A stretch of DNA of 64,000 nucleotides, from positions 9,065,545 through 9,129,544 of the forward strand of contig OX246745.1 in NCBI GenBank assembly GCA_945910005.1, read 5' to 3'. Positions 25,501-40,500 of the stretch are shown here, piece after piece. The stretch comes from Isoperla grammatica. Its lineage: Eukaryota; Arthropoda; Insecta; Plecoptera; Perlodidae. The notes beneath the pieces are model-generated. The model saw only the letters and a program-made list of their open reading frames with translations, was not told the DNA's origin and ran no database searches. How positions within the stretch are numbered: the first letter of the stretch is position 1; each line of letters starts with the position of its first letter. Both the position numbers and the translations under genes were made by a program.

Positions 25501-28500
25501 ATCATTCAGCTAGCATTTTATTTACAATATTATTTTGTTGAAATAGCTAAAAAAAATGGGACCTATTTTACGTATCTAATACATTTATAGTTGAAACTTG
25601 AAATTACCATTTATACCATGTGTTCCTGATAGGACTTTGTACACTTTGAAAAATCAATATTCTCATGTCTGCTGGGTAATATTTGTGTTCCAGGCGTTCT
25701 TGATGAATGGAAGTTACGTCGAGCAGCTTCTTGAAGCAGTGCTGGAGGACATGCGTGTCGCAAGCATTCTCAGCAAGTTCTTGGTTCCTGTCCAAGCCCA
25801 GAGTACAAAGTTCATACACATGTATGGCAATGTTGTAAATAAAGCGTATTGTGTACCTGACGTCGATGCTTTCGAAATGATCTTATCACGGGTAGGTCCA
25901 GATAATAAGTTAACGTACTGAAACATTATTTATAGGCCTAATCCAACTACTGTGTAGAATTTTCACGGGTTAATTATTACTAGAGGTGTTGGTTTTTTGC
26001 AAGAAACGATAAAAGTGAAATATGTTATTTAATGCGTTATGTAAATTTTATTTTAAATTAAATAAATTTTGTATGTGTCCCAAATGGAAATCCCCGTGTC
26101 CCAAATTTGGAACGTAACCCAAACTTTGAAAACTGCTGATGTATAGCCTGCTAGCATCAGCTTGTAAGTTTTATCATACCAGCCAGGTTCATTGCACAAA
26201 GTGACAGATTGTTTACATTGGACGGAGAGAGCTAGTTTGAGTATTGCGGTCATTGAATTTCCTTCGGGTTAATATTGTGCCTTATGTTTCAGTTTGAAGT
26301 CGTGACTTGGCTGTCGAAACATCGCACCACACTGGTTGAACGTTCTGCTCTCATTGATGAGATTGCTAAAGTTATTTCAGCAGCTGGATTGCAACCAGAT
26401 CCAAAAAAAGAGAATATACATAAGGTAGGAAACTTCCAAAATTCACACTAATATCCACTAGGAATGTGCACGTAGAATGGTGTGGTGTCTAGATAGAGTA
26501 TACTTATGTTCTTGGGAGTATGAAGTCAAGTTAAACGCCAATTTGTTTTGGGTTTCAGATTTTTCGAAAGGATCTCATGACCATGCTTCTTTATAACTTC
26601 CCGGAGAACTTTGGGAAAGTGCTCAACCATTTGTTGAAAGGATCGGCAAGCCAGCGAGTTTCGCTCGACGTCTGGTATGACTTCATCAATACGCTGATTC
26701 AGGATAAGAAACTGTACCCCGGTATCGAAATGCCGAAACTCCGAGAAGAAATCAGGCTGTTTGCCACTCAGCAGGAGTGTCTTTCATATAATGAGGTAAG
26801 GTCGTGAGATGTAGATTGCTCATTTCACGTATTGGAATTTCATCATGTTTAATTGAACGTGAAATTTAGTTGTGTTCTGTTGTTGGTGTTATGCTACGTT
26901 TACAGCTACGCGGTGCGAGCGAAGCGAGGGCGCGAGCTCCAATCAGCGGCCGAGTTTCATGCAAAGAAGTTACAAACTCGGCCGCTGATTGGAGCTCGCG
27001 CCCTCGCTTCGCTCGCAACGCGTAGCTGTAAACGTAGCATTAATGTGAAACTATTACATTGCAAGATACATTGACTGCACAATTCACGCTCCATTCCACG
27101 CATCATTCCACATTTGAAAATATTATTTTCTTCTAGTTTTATCTAGTTTTTGTTAAGCTTTTTTAGTTTTAGCATTAATTCCAAATAAAAATAGTTTGTG
27201 CTGATTGTGACCTTGAAAAACATCCGGAAAAGTTGTCTGTCTTTGTTTTTCTAACAAAGTTTTGTTGTCTTTGATTCACGTGCACAGTTATTGCGAATTT
27301 TCCGTGTCTCTACTTAATGATATTGATTTCTGTCCACAGTTGCTGCAAACAACACATCTTCTAGGCGATTACTTCCTAAAAGAGAGAAGTAATTTTGGAC
27401 TCTATGGTCTATATCCCAAGTACCGAACATATGTGGAGCCTATCATGGCTTTCCAAGCTATGATCGGCCATGCATTGACCGTAGAAACACTAGCGCAAGA
27501 ACAAGGAGTTCTTTCTTCGAGATGTAAGCTTGTTGCATCATTTGTTTACTTTGTAAGCTTTTATAGGCAGCCATTCCCTCTAAAAGCGTTAAACATTTTT
27601 AAGGAATGGCTTCTTTTAGTTACGTTTAGTTCCTTATTTTCAAGTTTACTAATCCTTTCCTTTATTATAGAGTTTCTGTAACTTCTCCCAGTCTTTAATG
27701 CATGAGCTGTGACTAGAGATGTTTTGATTTTCTCGGAAAATTCATTGGAAAGTTTCGAGTTCATTAAGACTCCGCCGGAGATGGGGGTATCGTGGATTTC
27801 GGTAGCGGGCTGAGGAAGAGGGGAAGACTTGTGGGCGTTCCTTTGTGCAAAGGATGACGCTATGACAAAGACAGAGAGAGAGACATTAATGCCAGTTCCC
27901 CCTGTGCCTCTCTCCAGAAATGTTAGGAGACCCTATGCGATAACAACTCAAGGTCGAGATACAAACAAAGAGCATATTGTGTGCATGCGCGGAAGCGAAG
28001 CTCAGTAGTAAAGATACAGGATTCTTGTAATAGTATTATTCTTCATATTTCTTGATAGTTTCGAGTAACTGGAAACAAAAAGCGTTGCTTATTATAATCG
28101 GTTTTAAACCGTTTATCTGTTATTCTATTTAGGCCATTATCTTAAATTATTTTATATATTATAAATATAATATAATACAATACAATACAATACAATACAA
28201 TAAAATACAATACATTACAATACAATACAATACAATACAATACAATATAATATAATATAATATAATATAATATAATATAATATAATATAATATAATATAA
28301 TATAATATAATATAATATAATATAATATAATATAATATATTATAATATAATATAATAAATATAATATAATATAATATAGTATAATATACTATAATAACAC
28401 AGGTCTTTTCTCGGCCGGTAGTAGCCGCGCGTACCGGTAAAAGGCGTCAACTTCACCCCTATAGCCCTAGCCGGCTGGTTTTCTACGATTAGCCTACCTA

Positions 28501-31500
28501 GAAAACTCAGTTACATACATTGTCACTGCATGAACTAATTTAACAACACACTTTTCATATACTTCGTGTCCCATTCTTATTTACATGTTAATTACGAAAG
28601 CATATAACAAATTTCATTTAGCCCTTTGAAATAATTTGCCAATATTGACTTGATTGGTAATTTGTCATGTGATAATTGATAGATAATACGTGCGTTCGAA
28701 AATAGCAATTTCAGGAAAGATAAATCATAAGTAAATACTAAAGAATAGAACGTAGTGAATAATGCATCTCGTGATGCATGATGAGCGTACCAGTAAATTC
28801 TGATAATTACATCTGTCACCAAGAAACCTTTTTCATTTTATTTCCTTTTTCTGGTCAACTATAATATTACAGTTGTTGAATCAATTTTAAAATTGATTGT
28901 TTCTTGTCACACGAACATTGAAAATGCGAGAAAAATGTACAATTAATAACTAGGCGTACTTCAAATATCAGTTTGAAATACAATTTGTGACTATCTTGGA
29001 TGAGCGTAGAAAGTACACATACGGTATAAGGTGCGTGACATTGTAGATTGTGTATTGTCTACGCTGAAACTTCGAAAAACCCAAAACCTGAGACAAATTT
29101 GTTTATTTTCTGCATAGTATTATTTATTCATAGTTACTGATATTATCAAGTTTAAAGTATTGTCTACAATATGTTTATCAACGTTTCATATGTATAGACA
29201 TATTTAGGTCCAAACTATAACGAGTTATGAGTGTAGGTTTTTATTACCTCTCTTGTACATAAATCTGTTTACCTTGATGCACTGACTATTTCCAACAATG
29301 ATTTGCTCATAGGAGACAGCGTACTTTAATTTATATCTGGTAGTATGTTACAACAACCTGGTCGGGGGTGCTTCACTGGCGTCGAGTAATGTAAAGGTTC
29401 TCTTATATATTGATACATATCAAAAATTTAAAGAACACCATTATTGGCTAAAATCTATACTAATTCAAGGGCATCATTTACGTACATTAATTGAAATAGC
29501 ATAATCGTGCAGGGGTTTAGCAAAGGGACGATCAGCGTGCTCGCCCCTGCCCCCATAACCCCCCCCCCCCCCCCCCCCCTCCTCCAGGCAGAAAAAAACG
29601 AAAACATTCAGTACGTATACGCTATGTTCATATGCCTTGTTTAAACTTGTCTGTATTCGTGTCCAATGTCTCCAAATTAAAAACATTTTGCAGTTGTAAA
29701 CACTGTAAAACATTCCAAGTCTAATGTTAGTGTACTGTAGAGCAAGAACAGCGCCTGCAGACGCCTCCGGAGCGCTGAGCCACAGCTACTGTTCAAACCC
29801 GGTCTAAGGGAAAATTACAAGTGAGACACCTCAAAGGTTTATTGTTTATGTAGCCTTTCTACGTACCAAAATTTGTCAATAAATCCAATTATTATTTTTT
29901 TTTTTTTAAATTTATTTATTTATTGGTCTTTAACGTCGTACTTTCTGTTTACAGAGTGTGCATTAGTGTAAACTACTCAATGTTAGTGAGGGGTGTTACG
30001 TTTATGTGTACTGTAACATCCTAGTCGAGCTTATGGACGGAAGCGATGAAGGAAAACGGGACCATTTACCAAAGTTTCAAGGTTGCGTGCGATGGAGTTG
30101 AGCGCAAGCGGCTGGGTGATGTGCCTCGTGGCCATGGGGGGGGGGGGGGGGTTATGGAGGAGGAATAGGGCTGGCAATTGCGTCATACATAAAAGCCATC
30201 CGAGTCTTGAGCTAGAAAATACATATATATTTATTGCTGTTGATAGAATTCCTGCATAGATAGCCAGGGGCCAATAAAAGGTTGGAACGAAACTTTTTGG
30301 ATGGGTCTCCCCGTATCGTGACCAGATGGCTAGGACTGAATTTCGGAACACTTTTTTTACCTAACCTAATGCAGGTGTAAACACTGTCGGAGGTCAAATG
30401 TTCGCTGAAAGTGAAACGGGGACAGTGGTTTTTAAGGGATTTTAATCCTCTTACTCGACATTTACATTTTTTAGATTTTTATTCCGTGGGGAGAATACAA
30501 ATATCAATAGGATAATTGCTTCATTATAGAAGTAGCCTATTACTTTTAAAAAGAGCATTATACCTTTATGTACCCTGTCTACACTTCTCAATCACAAATC
30601 ACAATTTACAATAACACTATATGAATGGTATAGGGGCACATGGTTATTAATACCTAATAATAATTGATAACGTAGCAGTAGCACTGAGGGTCAAATCCAT
30701 GGTCGTGACTCAAGCCTTCCTCAACTCGGTCTCTCCTCAGCCTCGCTCAACCAGTAGTCACGGAACGGCATACCTTGTGGAGGGAGGGCTCTTGTGATTG
30801 GCGATTGGGCGAGGCTGAGGAGAGGCTGAGTTGAGGAAGGCTTCAGTCACAACTATGCATTTAGCCATAAGTGTTGATGCAATGCAATTTGCCAGACTAT
30901 TTTTTCTAAAGATCTAGAAAATAAATGTCCATGATTAGCACATAAATCTGCAAAAATACTCAATACTCAAAAGTGAACTTTACGTTATCAATATTATCGG
31001 AACTGATTATATATAAATTAATAATATGCTTTGCTATACCAATATATCAACTGAATATACTGTTTGAGACATGAAAAATATGGAATGGGTTGGGCCTAAT
31101 AATTATTAAATAATAAACACAATAATAATGATAGCACAAAAGTAAAAAATTCTTCTAACATTTGAAATACAACTTGATACAAATTCAATTAATCTCATTA
31201 GTTACAATTAAACATATTTTTCAGAAATGTTTACTTTTTAACACAATATCTCTTCTGGAAATAGCAAAGGCTTAAAACTCGTCCTGTGTATTTTAAAGTT
31301 CAGCGCGAAATTACATTTACCACTAACTGTTTGCCTTCACGTAATTTCGTTTTTTCTCGTTGAAAATTGTAATTTTTAAACGCAAATCAAAGACAATCGT
31401 GAATTTACCAATTTCGGGACAAAACTAAAAGGCGCCCCGAATTGTAACATTTCGGGACGCGGGACACTTGGGTCGATTCGGGACTGACCCGCATTTTTCG

Positions 31501-34500
31501 GAACGTCTGGTCACCCTACGGGTGCCGCCACTGTGAACACTGATAAAACGAATCTTAAATTTTATATTGTAACATTTACTTCAACAGAAACGATTGGTGG
31601 ATGATTACCTTTCATTACTGCATTTGTCTGACAACGAATTTACCCGAAGAAGTGTTTACAATATCCTCTACTACTTTAATGTCAAATACACCAGAAGTTG
31701 CACAGTGACCGAGCTGTTGGCTACCGAGAATGGGGTCACACTTTCCTGATCAGTGACCCTAAAGAAATAAATAAAACGATTATGCATCATATAACCTTAA
31801 CCCAAGAAACGTTTTCATTTCATTTTAACACTTCTAAAGGGTTATTTTCTGCACACAGCACAAATAACAGTCAACGATAGTGTAATGTGATACGCTTTTA
31901 TGTAAATCAGGAATTTGTTTTCTTACTAGGCCGTAGTACCACAATAATTATGAAGATGTCTATCTATACCTGGTTGTACTTTCCACTTTCCAGCGGTTCC
32001 GTGAAGCCTCAGGAAGCCTTCTTTTTTTCCTTCTAGCCGTTAACTTGAGGCCTGATTTCCTTCCCATTATTAATTTCTCACTCACAGTTCAGGCCCTACA
32101 CTATAACAATGGCACATTCTCTGCCGTGTTTGAAAACAACACGGAATAGCGGCAAATTTATTTAGATAACCATCATAGTAAAAAAAATCACTTACCAAAA
32201 GTGTGAAAGAAAATCAGTGATAATACACTAATATGGAATCACAAATCTACAATACACCGAATATAATAACAATGATCGAGAAAGACGCTTCCGTTAATTA
32301 CTGCACTTCATTATTTTCTACGGGCACGATGTTATGTTCGTATGTCATCTGACAGCATGCGTTCGTACCGAGCACGTGGTAACAGACCGGCGGGGGAGGA
32401 AAAGGAATTACGTCGCGGACCAATCAGATTTCACAGCCTGCCGTCTGCGGGCGATGTCTGGCTTTCCAACGGAACGGACGAGGCGCGCGATCTCTTGAGC
32501 AATCATAGAACGACGATTATAGTAACTCACGTCACTCTTGCCTTTGTTTTGCCCTTTTTATTAGAATTTTGATGAAAACTATTATGGAATGATGCTGTAT
32601 TTGATAGAGGAAGAATTACATTTCATAATCATGTTCGTAAATCTCCAAAAAGTACTAAAGCAAGAAAAATACGCAAAAAGGTCAATTTTAGTTATATTGA
32701 CCTTGAAATGTACAGTAGCTGAGAAAAATAAATTAAAACGCGTCAAAATATTATTCTTTTATATAATAAAGAAAACCCTATGTAATTTTGTGCACTCATT
32801 TCTTAGTAATGCGTCACCAAACAGTCGCGTGCATAGCGGTTTCAAGTGTTTTCAACAGCAATTCTAATTAAAAATCATACAAAATATATTTCGATAGTAA
32901 AAATTTTTTCGTATCTGTACATAGCTATGTATTATATACAGTTATAACAAAATAGGTGCCTGATTACATTTTGTTACGTAATGTTAGCCGTAAATGAGCC
33001 AGAAAAATGACGTGTTTTGAGATTTTGATGTACTTTGATATCGAATTCCTATAATATTCCAATTAAAAATTAAAATTTGCATGTATAAAAAGATAGCTCA
33101 TGTCTTCACTTGTTAATGGCAGAAAACTTTATTTAGTTTGGTCAAACAGTATACGAGAAAAGTGCACCCGAAAAATGTGATATTTCTACCGTCACCTCCG
33201 GTGGTCTCTTAAGTAGCTGTTAAGTGTTATTTCTATATCTCGAGTGGTATTCTGGTAGGAAAATTCGAAAGCTCGGTAACTGCAAAAAAGTGCTATTTTC
33301 AAGCACTTAACTGTATTCAAAGCACTGTAGTAACGTGCAGCATAAAACACTATAACAGTAGTTCAGTATGATTGTCAAAAAGAACACTTCAATTTATGGT
33401 GGTTTTGGTTGATCTTTGTGTGGCGTACTTATTTTTGTTTGCGATATTTCAAAGTCGAGGGACTTACCTTTTGAATACGATAGTAGTGTAGTAGCTACTG
33501 ATTGGAGGACGACATTTTGGTCTATTATGGGGGGTAAAAGCTCTCAGTATTTATGTAATGCAAGTGTCTTATGATAGGCGGCACTAAAATGCAGTAATTA
33601 CTAACTCATTATCTCGTAGCTGAACTACGACACTGTACCACCAACCCTCACTTGCACGACCGACTGAGTCGATAAGGAAGTTTACCCGAGGCAATAACTT
33701 CTTTATCGATTCTGCTATGGACTAGAGCTATGTAACCCAATCTGTCCATCAGTGACTTTCTTGGTTATATTTTATATTCGATGCACATTGACGTAAACAA
33801 ATCCAGCACACATCCTTCGGAGACCAACCTGAGGTAAATATCATGTTGTTATTATTATTACTGTGGTTGTTTTATTTTAAGTGTATGAGATGAGCTTTGC
33901 TATGAGTCCATCCACATTGAAAATTAGCAGTAACAGTAACGTTAGAATTAAGGTTTCGGACACTCCCATTGGCTGATGAGAACCCAAGGTCATTGCTTAG
34001 CCAATGGGAGTGTCTGAAACCTTAATTTTACTGTTACTGTTACTTGTAATTTTCAATGTGGATGGGCCTTTAATGGGTACTTGCCACGTGTTTACGTAAC
34101 GTACAGCATGTTACTAGTTCAACTGCCAGAATGTTGGCAATGCATTAGTTACGATAAACTTGAGAGACTACTTGTGGCAAATACCCGAAAAGTAATACTT
34201 AAAACAAGTGGAGACTTTGGACCAGATGCAGAGCTGTCCCCTAGTTANNNNNNNNNNNNNNNNNNNNNNNNNNNNNNNNNNNNNNNNNNNNNNNNNNNNN
34301 NNNNNNNNNNNNNNNNNNNNNNNNNNNNNNNNNNNNNNNNNNNNNNNNNNNNNNNNNNNNNNNNNNNNNNNNNNNNNNNNNNNNNNNNNNNNNNNNNNNN
34401 NNNNNNNNNNNNNNNNNNNNNNNNNNNNNNNNNNNNNNNNNNNNNNNCCCTGGCAGCAGTTCCGGCCGGTTATCCTGGACATGGATATGATGTTCAAGGT

Positions 34501-37500
34501 ATGGACTGGAAGCTAGCACCCATAATATCCCTATTTTCTCATAGTTCCCCATACAATCCGTTATAAGAACCTAGTAATTGGACTGTACACTGTTCCTTGT
34601 CCATTAAAAACAGATTAAAACCGCAATATTTCGAGCCCTGATCAGAGCTCTTCAACGGGCAAAACCACACTAGCTCGCAAACCTGACAGCTGACACTGAC
34701 ACACCACCCAACGCCACCTAAATCCACAACCCACCACGCCCACCAACCCACACTAAGGCGGTGCAGATCCCACACAGCTCTAACAACAACCACAACCTAC
34801 CAAACCTAACCTAACTGTCGACGTCAACCAACGAAGGAACAAACTACTTCCAGATGTGAGGAAACGAAACACTAGGTGAACTGATAACGTTATGGGTAAC
34901 TGACATCAAAGCAGCTTCTTACAAGCTTCTTATACAATCCGTTGTTTTTGTTTTGATTTAGTTCTCTTTGCTTCCGTTAAGTTGTGCAGTGGGTGATTTG
35001 ATCTTTAAAAGTGAATATGTCGCATTCGAAGCTAGTAAACGACAGCACATGTGTTTCAGGTGATAACTCAGTCCGTGCCAAGCGAAGTGCATAGCTTGCT
35101 TGGAACCATCTTCGTCAATGTGTCCTGGGTGCGATGGTATTACTTCTTCATGCTCAAGTATAAGGATAACTATGAAGTACAAACCAAAATCCTTGTGTAT
35201 ATGTTGCATTTGCATGTCAAGTTGGCAAAGGAGAAAGAAGTCCGTAAGGTACGTAACGTAAACCATAAGTGATGTGCAACAATATTGATTATTCGATACG
35301 ATACCAATATCGTGGATTAATGAAGGCCGATTTTGATATTGAAACAGTCTCACCCCATCAGGAATATCGGTATTGTAACTTGTAAACATAATATTTTTGT
35401 TTTATCATTTTACTTGTATCTTGAAAACTTTTACTTGCTTGAAAAACTTAGAATTAAGGAAATATGTGGCAAACCTTTATTGGGTAGCTATAGATAATAG
35501 GCATGAGAGGCATGAGCTCCAATTTGAGGTATTTGCAAGAAGAAGAAGAAGAAGAAGAAGAAGAGTAATTATTCTACTGTAATACCAAAAAAAGCACCAA
35601 TATTGACATTGAAAAAAATATCGTTGCACATCACTAATATCCATAATTTATTTTCATTGTTTGTCTTGTGCGTATTATGTAATTTTGATAAATGTGGTTT
35701 TCAGAAATCGAAAATCACCGACATGTTACTGACTGCGAAGAAGTTTGATTGGCACTTGGTAGACGCTGCTGCGTACAGCCAGGTGGTTGACTGGTGGGTC
35801 TTCAAGTACGATGCGAGAGTTGCGGCAGGGCTTCGTGAGCCGTACATTAACCCCATCGACAAGTGTGTCATGAAGTAGGTACCTATACTACGTACTACCA
35901 TGTGAAATGTATTACAAGAGTCAGAACATTAATATTAAACACATCAGTGGTACAATGATTAGGGGTGTGCAAGTTCTCGAAAAGTCGAGTTTGATCGAGT
36001 AGTTACTACTCGACTCGAGGTGATCGAGTTTTTCACGAAAAACTAGTCGAGTTCGAGTAGTTTTGATCGACTGAGCCGCCGTATTCAACTGATTAAAAAT
36101 ACCGCCAATAGGTAGCGCCAGTATCGGAAAATAGCTTACGTATCGATTTTACTATCGACTTTGAAGAAAAAGTGACCTATCGATCATTATCGAGCAGATC
36201 GATACACGCGGACCGCGCAGACGACGCCTATTAGGCCTATAGGCCTACTTCCGCAAATTCGCAAAAAGTGTCTTTGGTTTTTGTGAACTAATCGATGAAA
36301 GTGTGGATGATGTAGAAGTGACAGCCAAACAAATGGAAGGGAATCTTCGAGAACCTAGGCCTACGAGATCGCTGACGTATTGGCCTAGGCCTGAGCCTAC
36401 TATGTTCAAAGAGCCTAGCATAGCCTAGGCCTAGGCCTAGACCCTGGTTCTACGCTAGGCCTAGGCCTAGACCTAAGTGTACCTAATCATCAAAGATATT
36501 ATATTATTATATTATTAAGTGCTTAGTAAGTAAGTAAGTAAGTAAGTAAGTAAGGTTTTATTTCCATTTGTAGACAGTAGTACATTTCATTACATAGCTG
36601 TAACAATATTGACCCATTGAATCATAGAGATTTTTGTGATAAGGGTATTTGGAAATTTGGCTCCCATGTCAGTAAGACATGTTGTTAGTACAATGTAGCT
36701 TACGACTAAGAATAGGACAATATATTATTATATAAGCACTTAAATTCATGCCAAAATAACAAATGGTTTCAAAAGAATGTCTGGGGAAAGGCCCCCAGGA
36801 CCACGTGTCTGAAAATGGCTGTGGCAAGTAGATTTCTGTGTGTGGCTGGTAGTTTGCATCCCTGCTATTATTGTGGGCCAAGACAACATTCACATACATA
36901 TAAACGTTTGTTATTTAATACTTTCAGTTTGTTGGAAGTTGCTGCTGGCTTTACGGCCGAGGTTCAGCTATTGCATCCAACTACCTCGCACAAGCGCGTC
37001 TTCTTCGTCCGAGGAATGATCAAAATGATGATAAAATGCACGAATGACGATCGGACCTTTGTGGACAACAATGTGAATGATGTTTCGGTAGTCCTCTATT
37101 CTTTACTGTCGTCAATTGAGAACATCACTCAACGTAGTAAGTGTGCCTAATTTCTGGTTCTTAATGTATCTTGTCTGTTTGTTCTCTGCCCAGTGTCTTA
37201 TTTAATGACATGCTATACGATGTGCGATCCTGATTCTGTAGTACAATTCCTAATAATTAAAATAATTGACGAAAGAAAACAATTTTCTAGCCGTTCGAGA
37301 GGAAAACCGCTTAGAGGAATGCTCTTTGCTAGTGAAGGAGGTGGTGGTAATCTTCAACCAGCCCGATAGCAGCGAGCTGAAGAAGGTGGCACTGAAAGTT
37401 TGCTCTTCGTGGCTGCAGAGGGAAAACAGCATGAGCTTTGTCGTGCAAGGGTTTCTAAGAGTTGTCGGGACGGATGTCACAAACCCAGTTACTATGGGGC

Positions 37501-40500
37501 AGCTGCTAGAGACGTGCCTTGCCACCTACTTCAAGAGCACAGGTAAAGCTAGTGGTTTTATTTATTGTATTTTTAGTTTTTACTTATTATTTAGTTTAGG
37601 ATTATTTTCTACTGTGATCATCATTCATTTTGTTAAGGCTTATGTAATTATGTGCAGTTGGTTTTACCTAAGGTGGAGAAATAGTTTCTATATTAAAACT
37701 GCACAAAATTAGTTTTCTAATTTTTCTAATCGTATCTCAAGAATGATACATACGTCATGGAAAAAGTGAGAACATGACACCTATGGTTTCGTAAGCACTA
37801 TCACTGTACGATAAATATATCTCGTGATCAGTAATATTGGTATTTTGTTTTTTAAATCTGTGTTTATTAATCAAAATGCCAATCCTGGTGAGTGTAATAT
37901 TATGAATAGGTACTAGCTAGGAAACATTATGTAATGTGTACTAAACCACTGGCAGCTACATTCTCACTTTTTTTATGTGGTGTAGCAGTCTTTGAGATAT
38001 GACTTAAATGTAATCTTGCACTGTTTTAAATAGCCGGTGATCTGTTCTCCTCAAGACGTTAGAACGAACGAGTGCTCTGAAGTGTCTGTTGACTCTGTTA
38101 CAGTGGTACAGGTGGCCGTCCCTACCTGGAGCTCAGTTGCCCAGCTGCTTTCACCGCCTACGGTTCCTCACATCGAGGATACACTGATAAACTCTGGCAA
38201 TTTCCTGACTCTCCATGCCCTGTTGTACCGACAGATGTCGGCCACTAAGTCTGCTCGCGAGGAGGTCACTTTGCTGACCAATCTGGTTGACTGGATCTGT
38301 CGGGTGAAACCTTCGTAAGTGACATCATATTCTATAATATTAGACGTCATATCCCCCCCCCCTCCGAATCAATGTTTGCAACCACGCCCACAACAAATGT
38401 ACCGTTCAATGATTTATAATATTCTGCACTATAAATGGACATTATGGTGATGTTATGAAGCTATACATTTATAATCCTATCAAGATGAAGTGTTTGTACA
38501 TACTTTAGAACATGTCTGCTTGCATTTCTTTGCACTGTTTAGTATTTTGAATATGAATTGTAATTGGCATGCACATTCTCACTATACATACATATAAATA
38601 TTATTAATTAAATATTAAATAATATGATAGGCTAGGCCTAGTTTGAACAAAAACCACTTTTGCACAGTTAACTATATTTTGATTACTTGTGACCAGATAT
38701 ATATTTCCTTAATAGTAAAACCACTAAATAGTAAATATATGTAGGCCTACACTAAATATTCTTGTTTAAAAACAAAGATACACTAAAGAATCTGTAAATA
38801 TTCCAAAATGTTTTTGTTTATTCCTTGTCAATTTCTGATTATTATCTTATCCAATTTTAATCTCATACAATTACAATCACACTGAAATATTATACTATTT
38901 TTTAGATATGAATTTACTATTTTTTTTTTGCCTTTCTGCTAATCCCTTACAAGTCGTAACTAACGTTTCGTAATTTCTTATTATTGTGCGCTAAATTTTT
39001 CTTTCCTCTTTAGTCTTTCCCCATAATTGTATGACCATGATTACCGTTACGCCCGATCAAATATTAGCGTTGAATATTGAATCCTCTTTAGGTGTGTTTG
39101 TGTTACAATAAAAGTGGACTTTTCTATTTTTCACTATTTTTGTTGCAGGGAGTTGGTGGAATCAAAGCTCCCTCTTCTGTGGGGCATCGCATTACTCATC
39201 ATCCACCGACAATGCGAATGTAACGAGAGTCTCGTTAGCGTTACTCGCAGTATTCGAAGATTGGTCACACATTTCCTGGACACAAGTGAAGAAAAGGGCC
39301 AATTTTGGAATCTTCTGGGCACGCTCGGCTTGCGAAAGAATCTTATTCTCTCTCTTAAGTAAGTTTTCTTGAAGCCAATCATACTAAGGGATCATTATAG
39401 ATTTGCTTTACAAACATTAAAAACTAAAGAATATTAGCATTAATTAGGATGTATAAATCAATATTGAGACGTTAATTTAGGTTTTAATGGAAATTTCTCA
39501 CCAACTTGCATCAAATTTTACTTATTTAAATTATTTTCTGTACAATAAAAAGACTAAAAATGTCACTTATACCTATTATGAATAATTAGCACAAATTAGC
39601 AAAAACTACCTATTTTAGCATTAATCATCAAAAATGAAAATGGTCATCTTTACATGCACAACCAATCGAAATGTGGACAAATCATCATCGGCCTTGCATG
39701 TTGATTCAAGTTGGTTGTCTTACTAGTGCGTGTGTGTGTGGTGACATAATGAGACGTGTCTTGTTTCTGATAGAGGTCGACTTCTGTGTCGAGCCATGGC
39801 AGTTTTCCTTATGGCGCAGCTACCCGAGGGCGGAAACGAACAGCTTGCACTTCGCGTCAGTGCCGCATCACCAGGTGCCCTTGCTGTCTCCCAAGAGAGG
39901 TTAGTCATATTCTTAACCCATCCGCAACACGCATGCATTCGGATCGGTGCTGCATTCTGACTTTAAACGTTGACTGTAGGCCTATATGAATTAAGATAAT
40001 GGATAATAATCCCCATTGTTTTAGCTTTGTGCACATTAAGAACGTGATATTCTTAATTAAAAGATGGAAACATAGTGATATTCTTAGGCCTAAGCACATG
40101 ACAAAGTGTGAGGCTTACTCAAGTAGACCTAGGCCTAAAGCAGACTGTTGTTCTCGCTACCGCATGTCATGACTGTCCGTTCACACAATGCACACAATCA
40201 AGCTGGCGTACGCATTCACAGCTGCTGCATAGGCACTCGGTTCGAAAGAAGTCCTTGACCTACTTATTTCGCAGCATCACTCAACTCGCTTGCAAGGTCA
40301 TCATCATCAAGCATCAAAGACGAGAAGAGACGAACACAGTGACGCACTCTATGGTAAAACTCGCACATTTCCCGCCACGTAGTTAGTCAAGTATCTGATA
40401 CAGCGTAGGAAGGTCTCTCACAATACATCGTAGCGAAACGCGCTCATCTCAAACACTAACTTCGATTTAAACAAAAAAATCTTCGCTTAAGATGTGCACC

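Larger units (their letters stand above)
27524..34247. other. EPG5 intron 25 region and missing coding segment
   Basis: This 6.7-kb stretch should contain at least part of the missing EPG5 exon(s), but I found no exon of the right phase before the gap. It holds a long TATAA/AATAC array (28165-28390), poly-C at about 29560, poly-G at about 30137, a Harbinger-like MITE (30689-30866), an unrelated terminal-type exon (31588-31749), and a GC-rich patch with a CCAAT motif near 32340-32520. Confidence 0.5.

Noticed and set aside
27524..27681. C-terminal extension of the EPG5 exon 25 frame
   Set aside because: A good GTAAGC donor ends the exon. The extension is Phe/Leu/Ser-rich, typical of translated intron, and would truncate EPG5.
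32342..32572. 76-codon ORF in a GC-rich patch with a CCAAT motif
   Set aside because: The composition hints at a promoter or repeat, but the peptide is not recognisable and no gene structure is attached to it.
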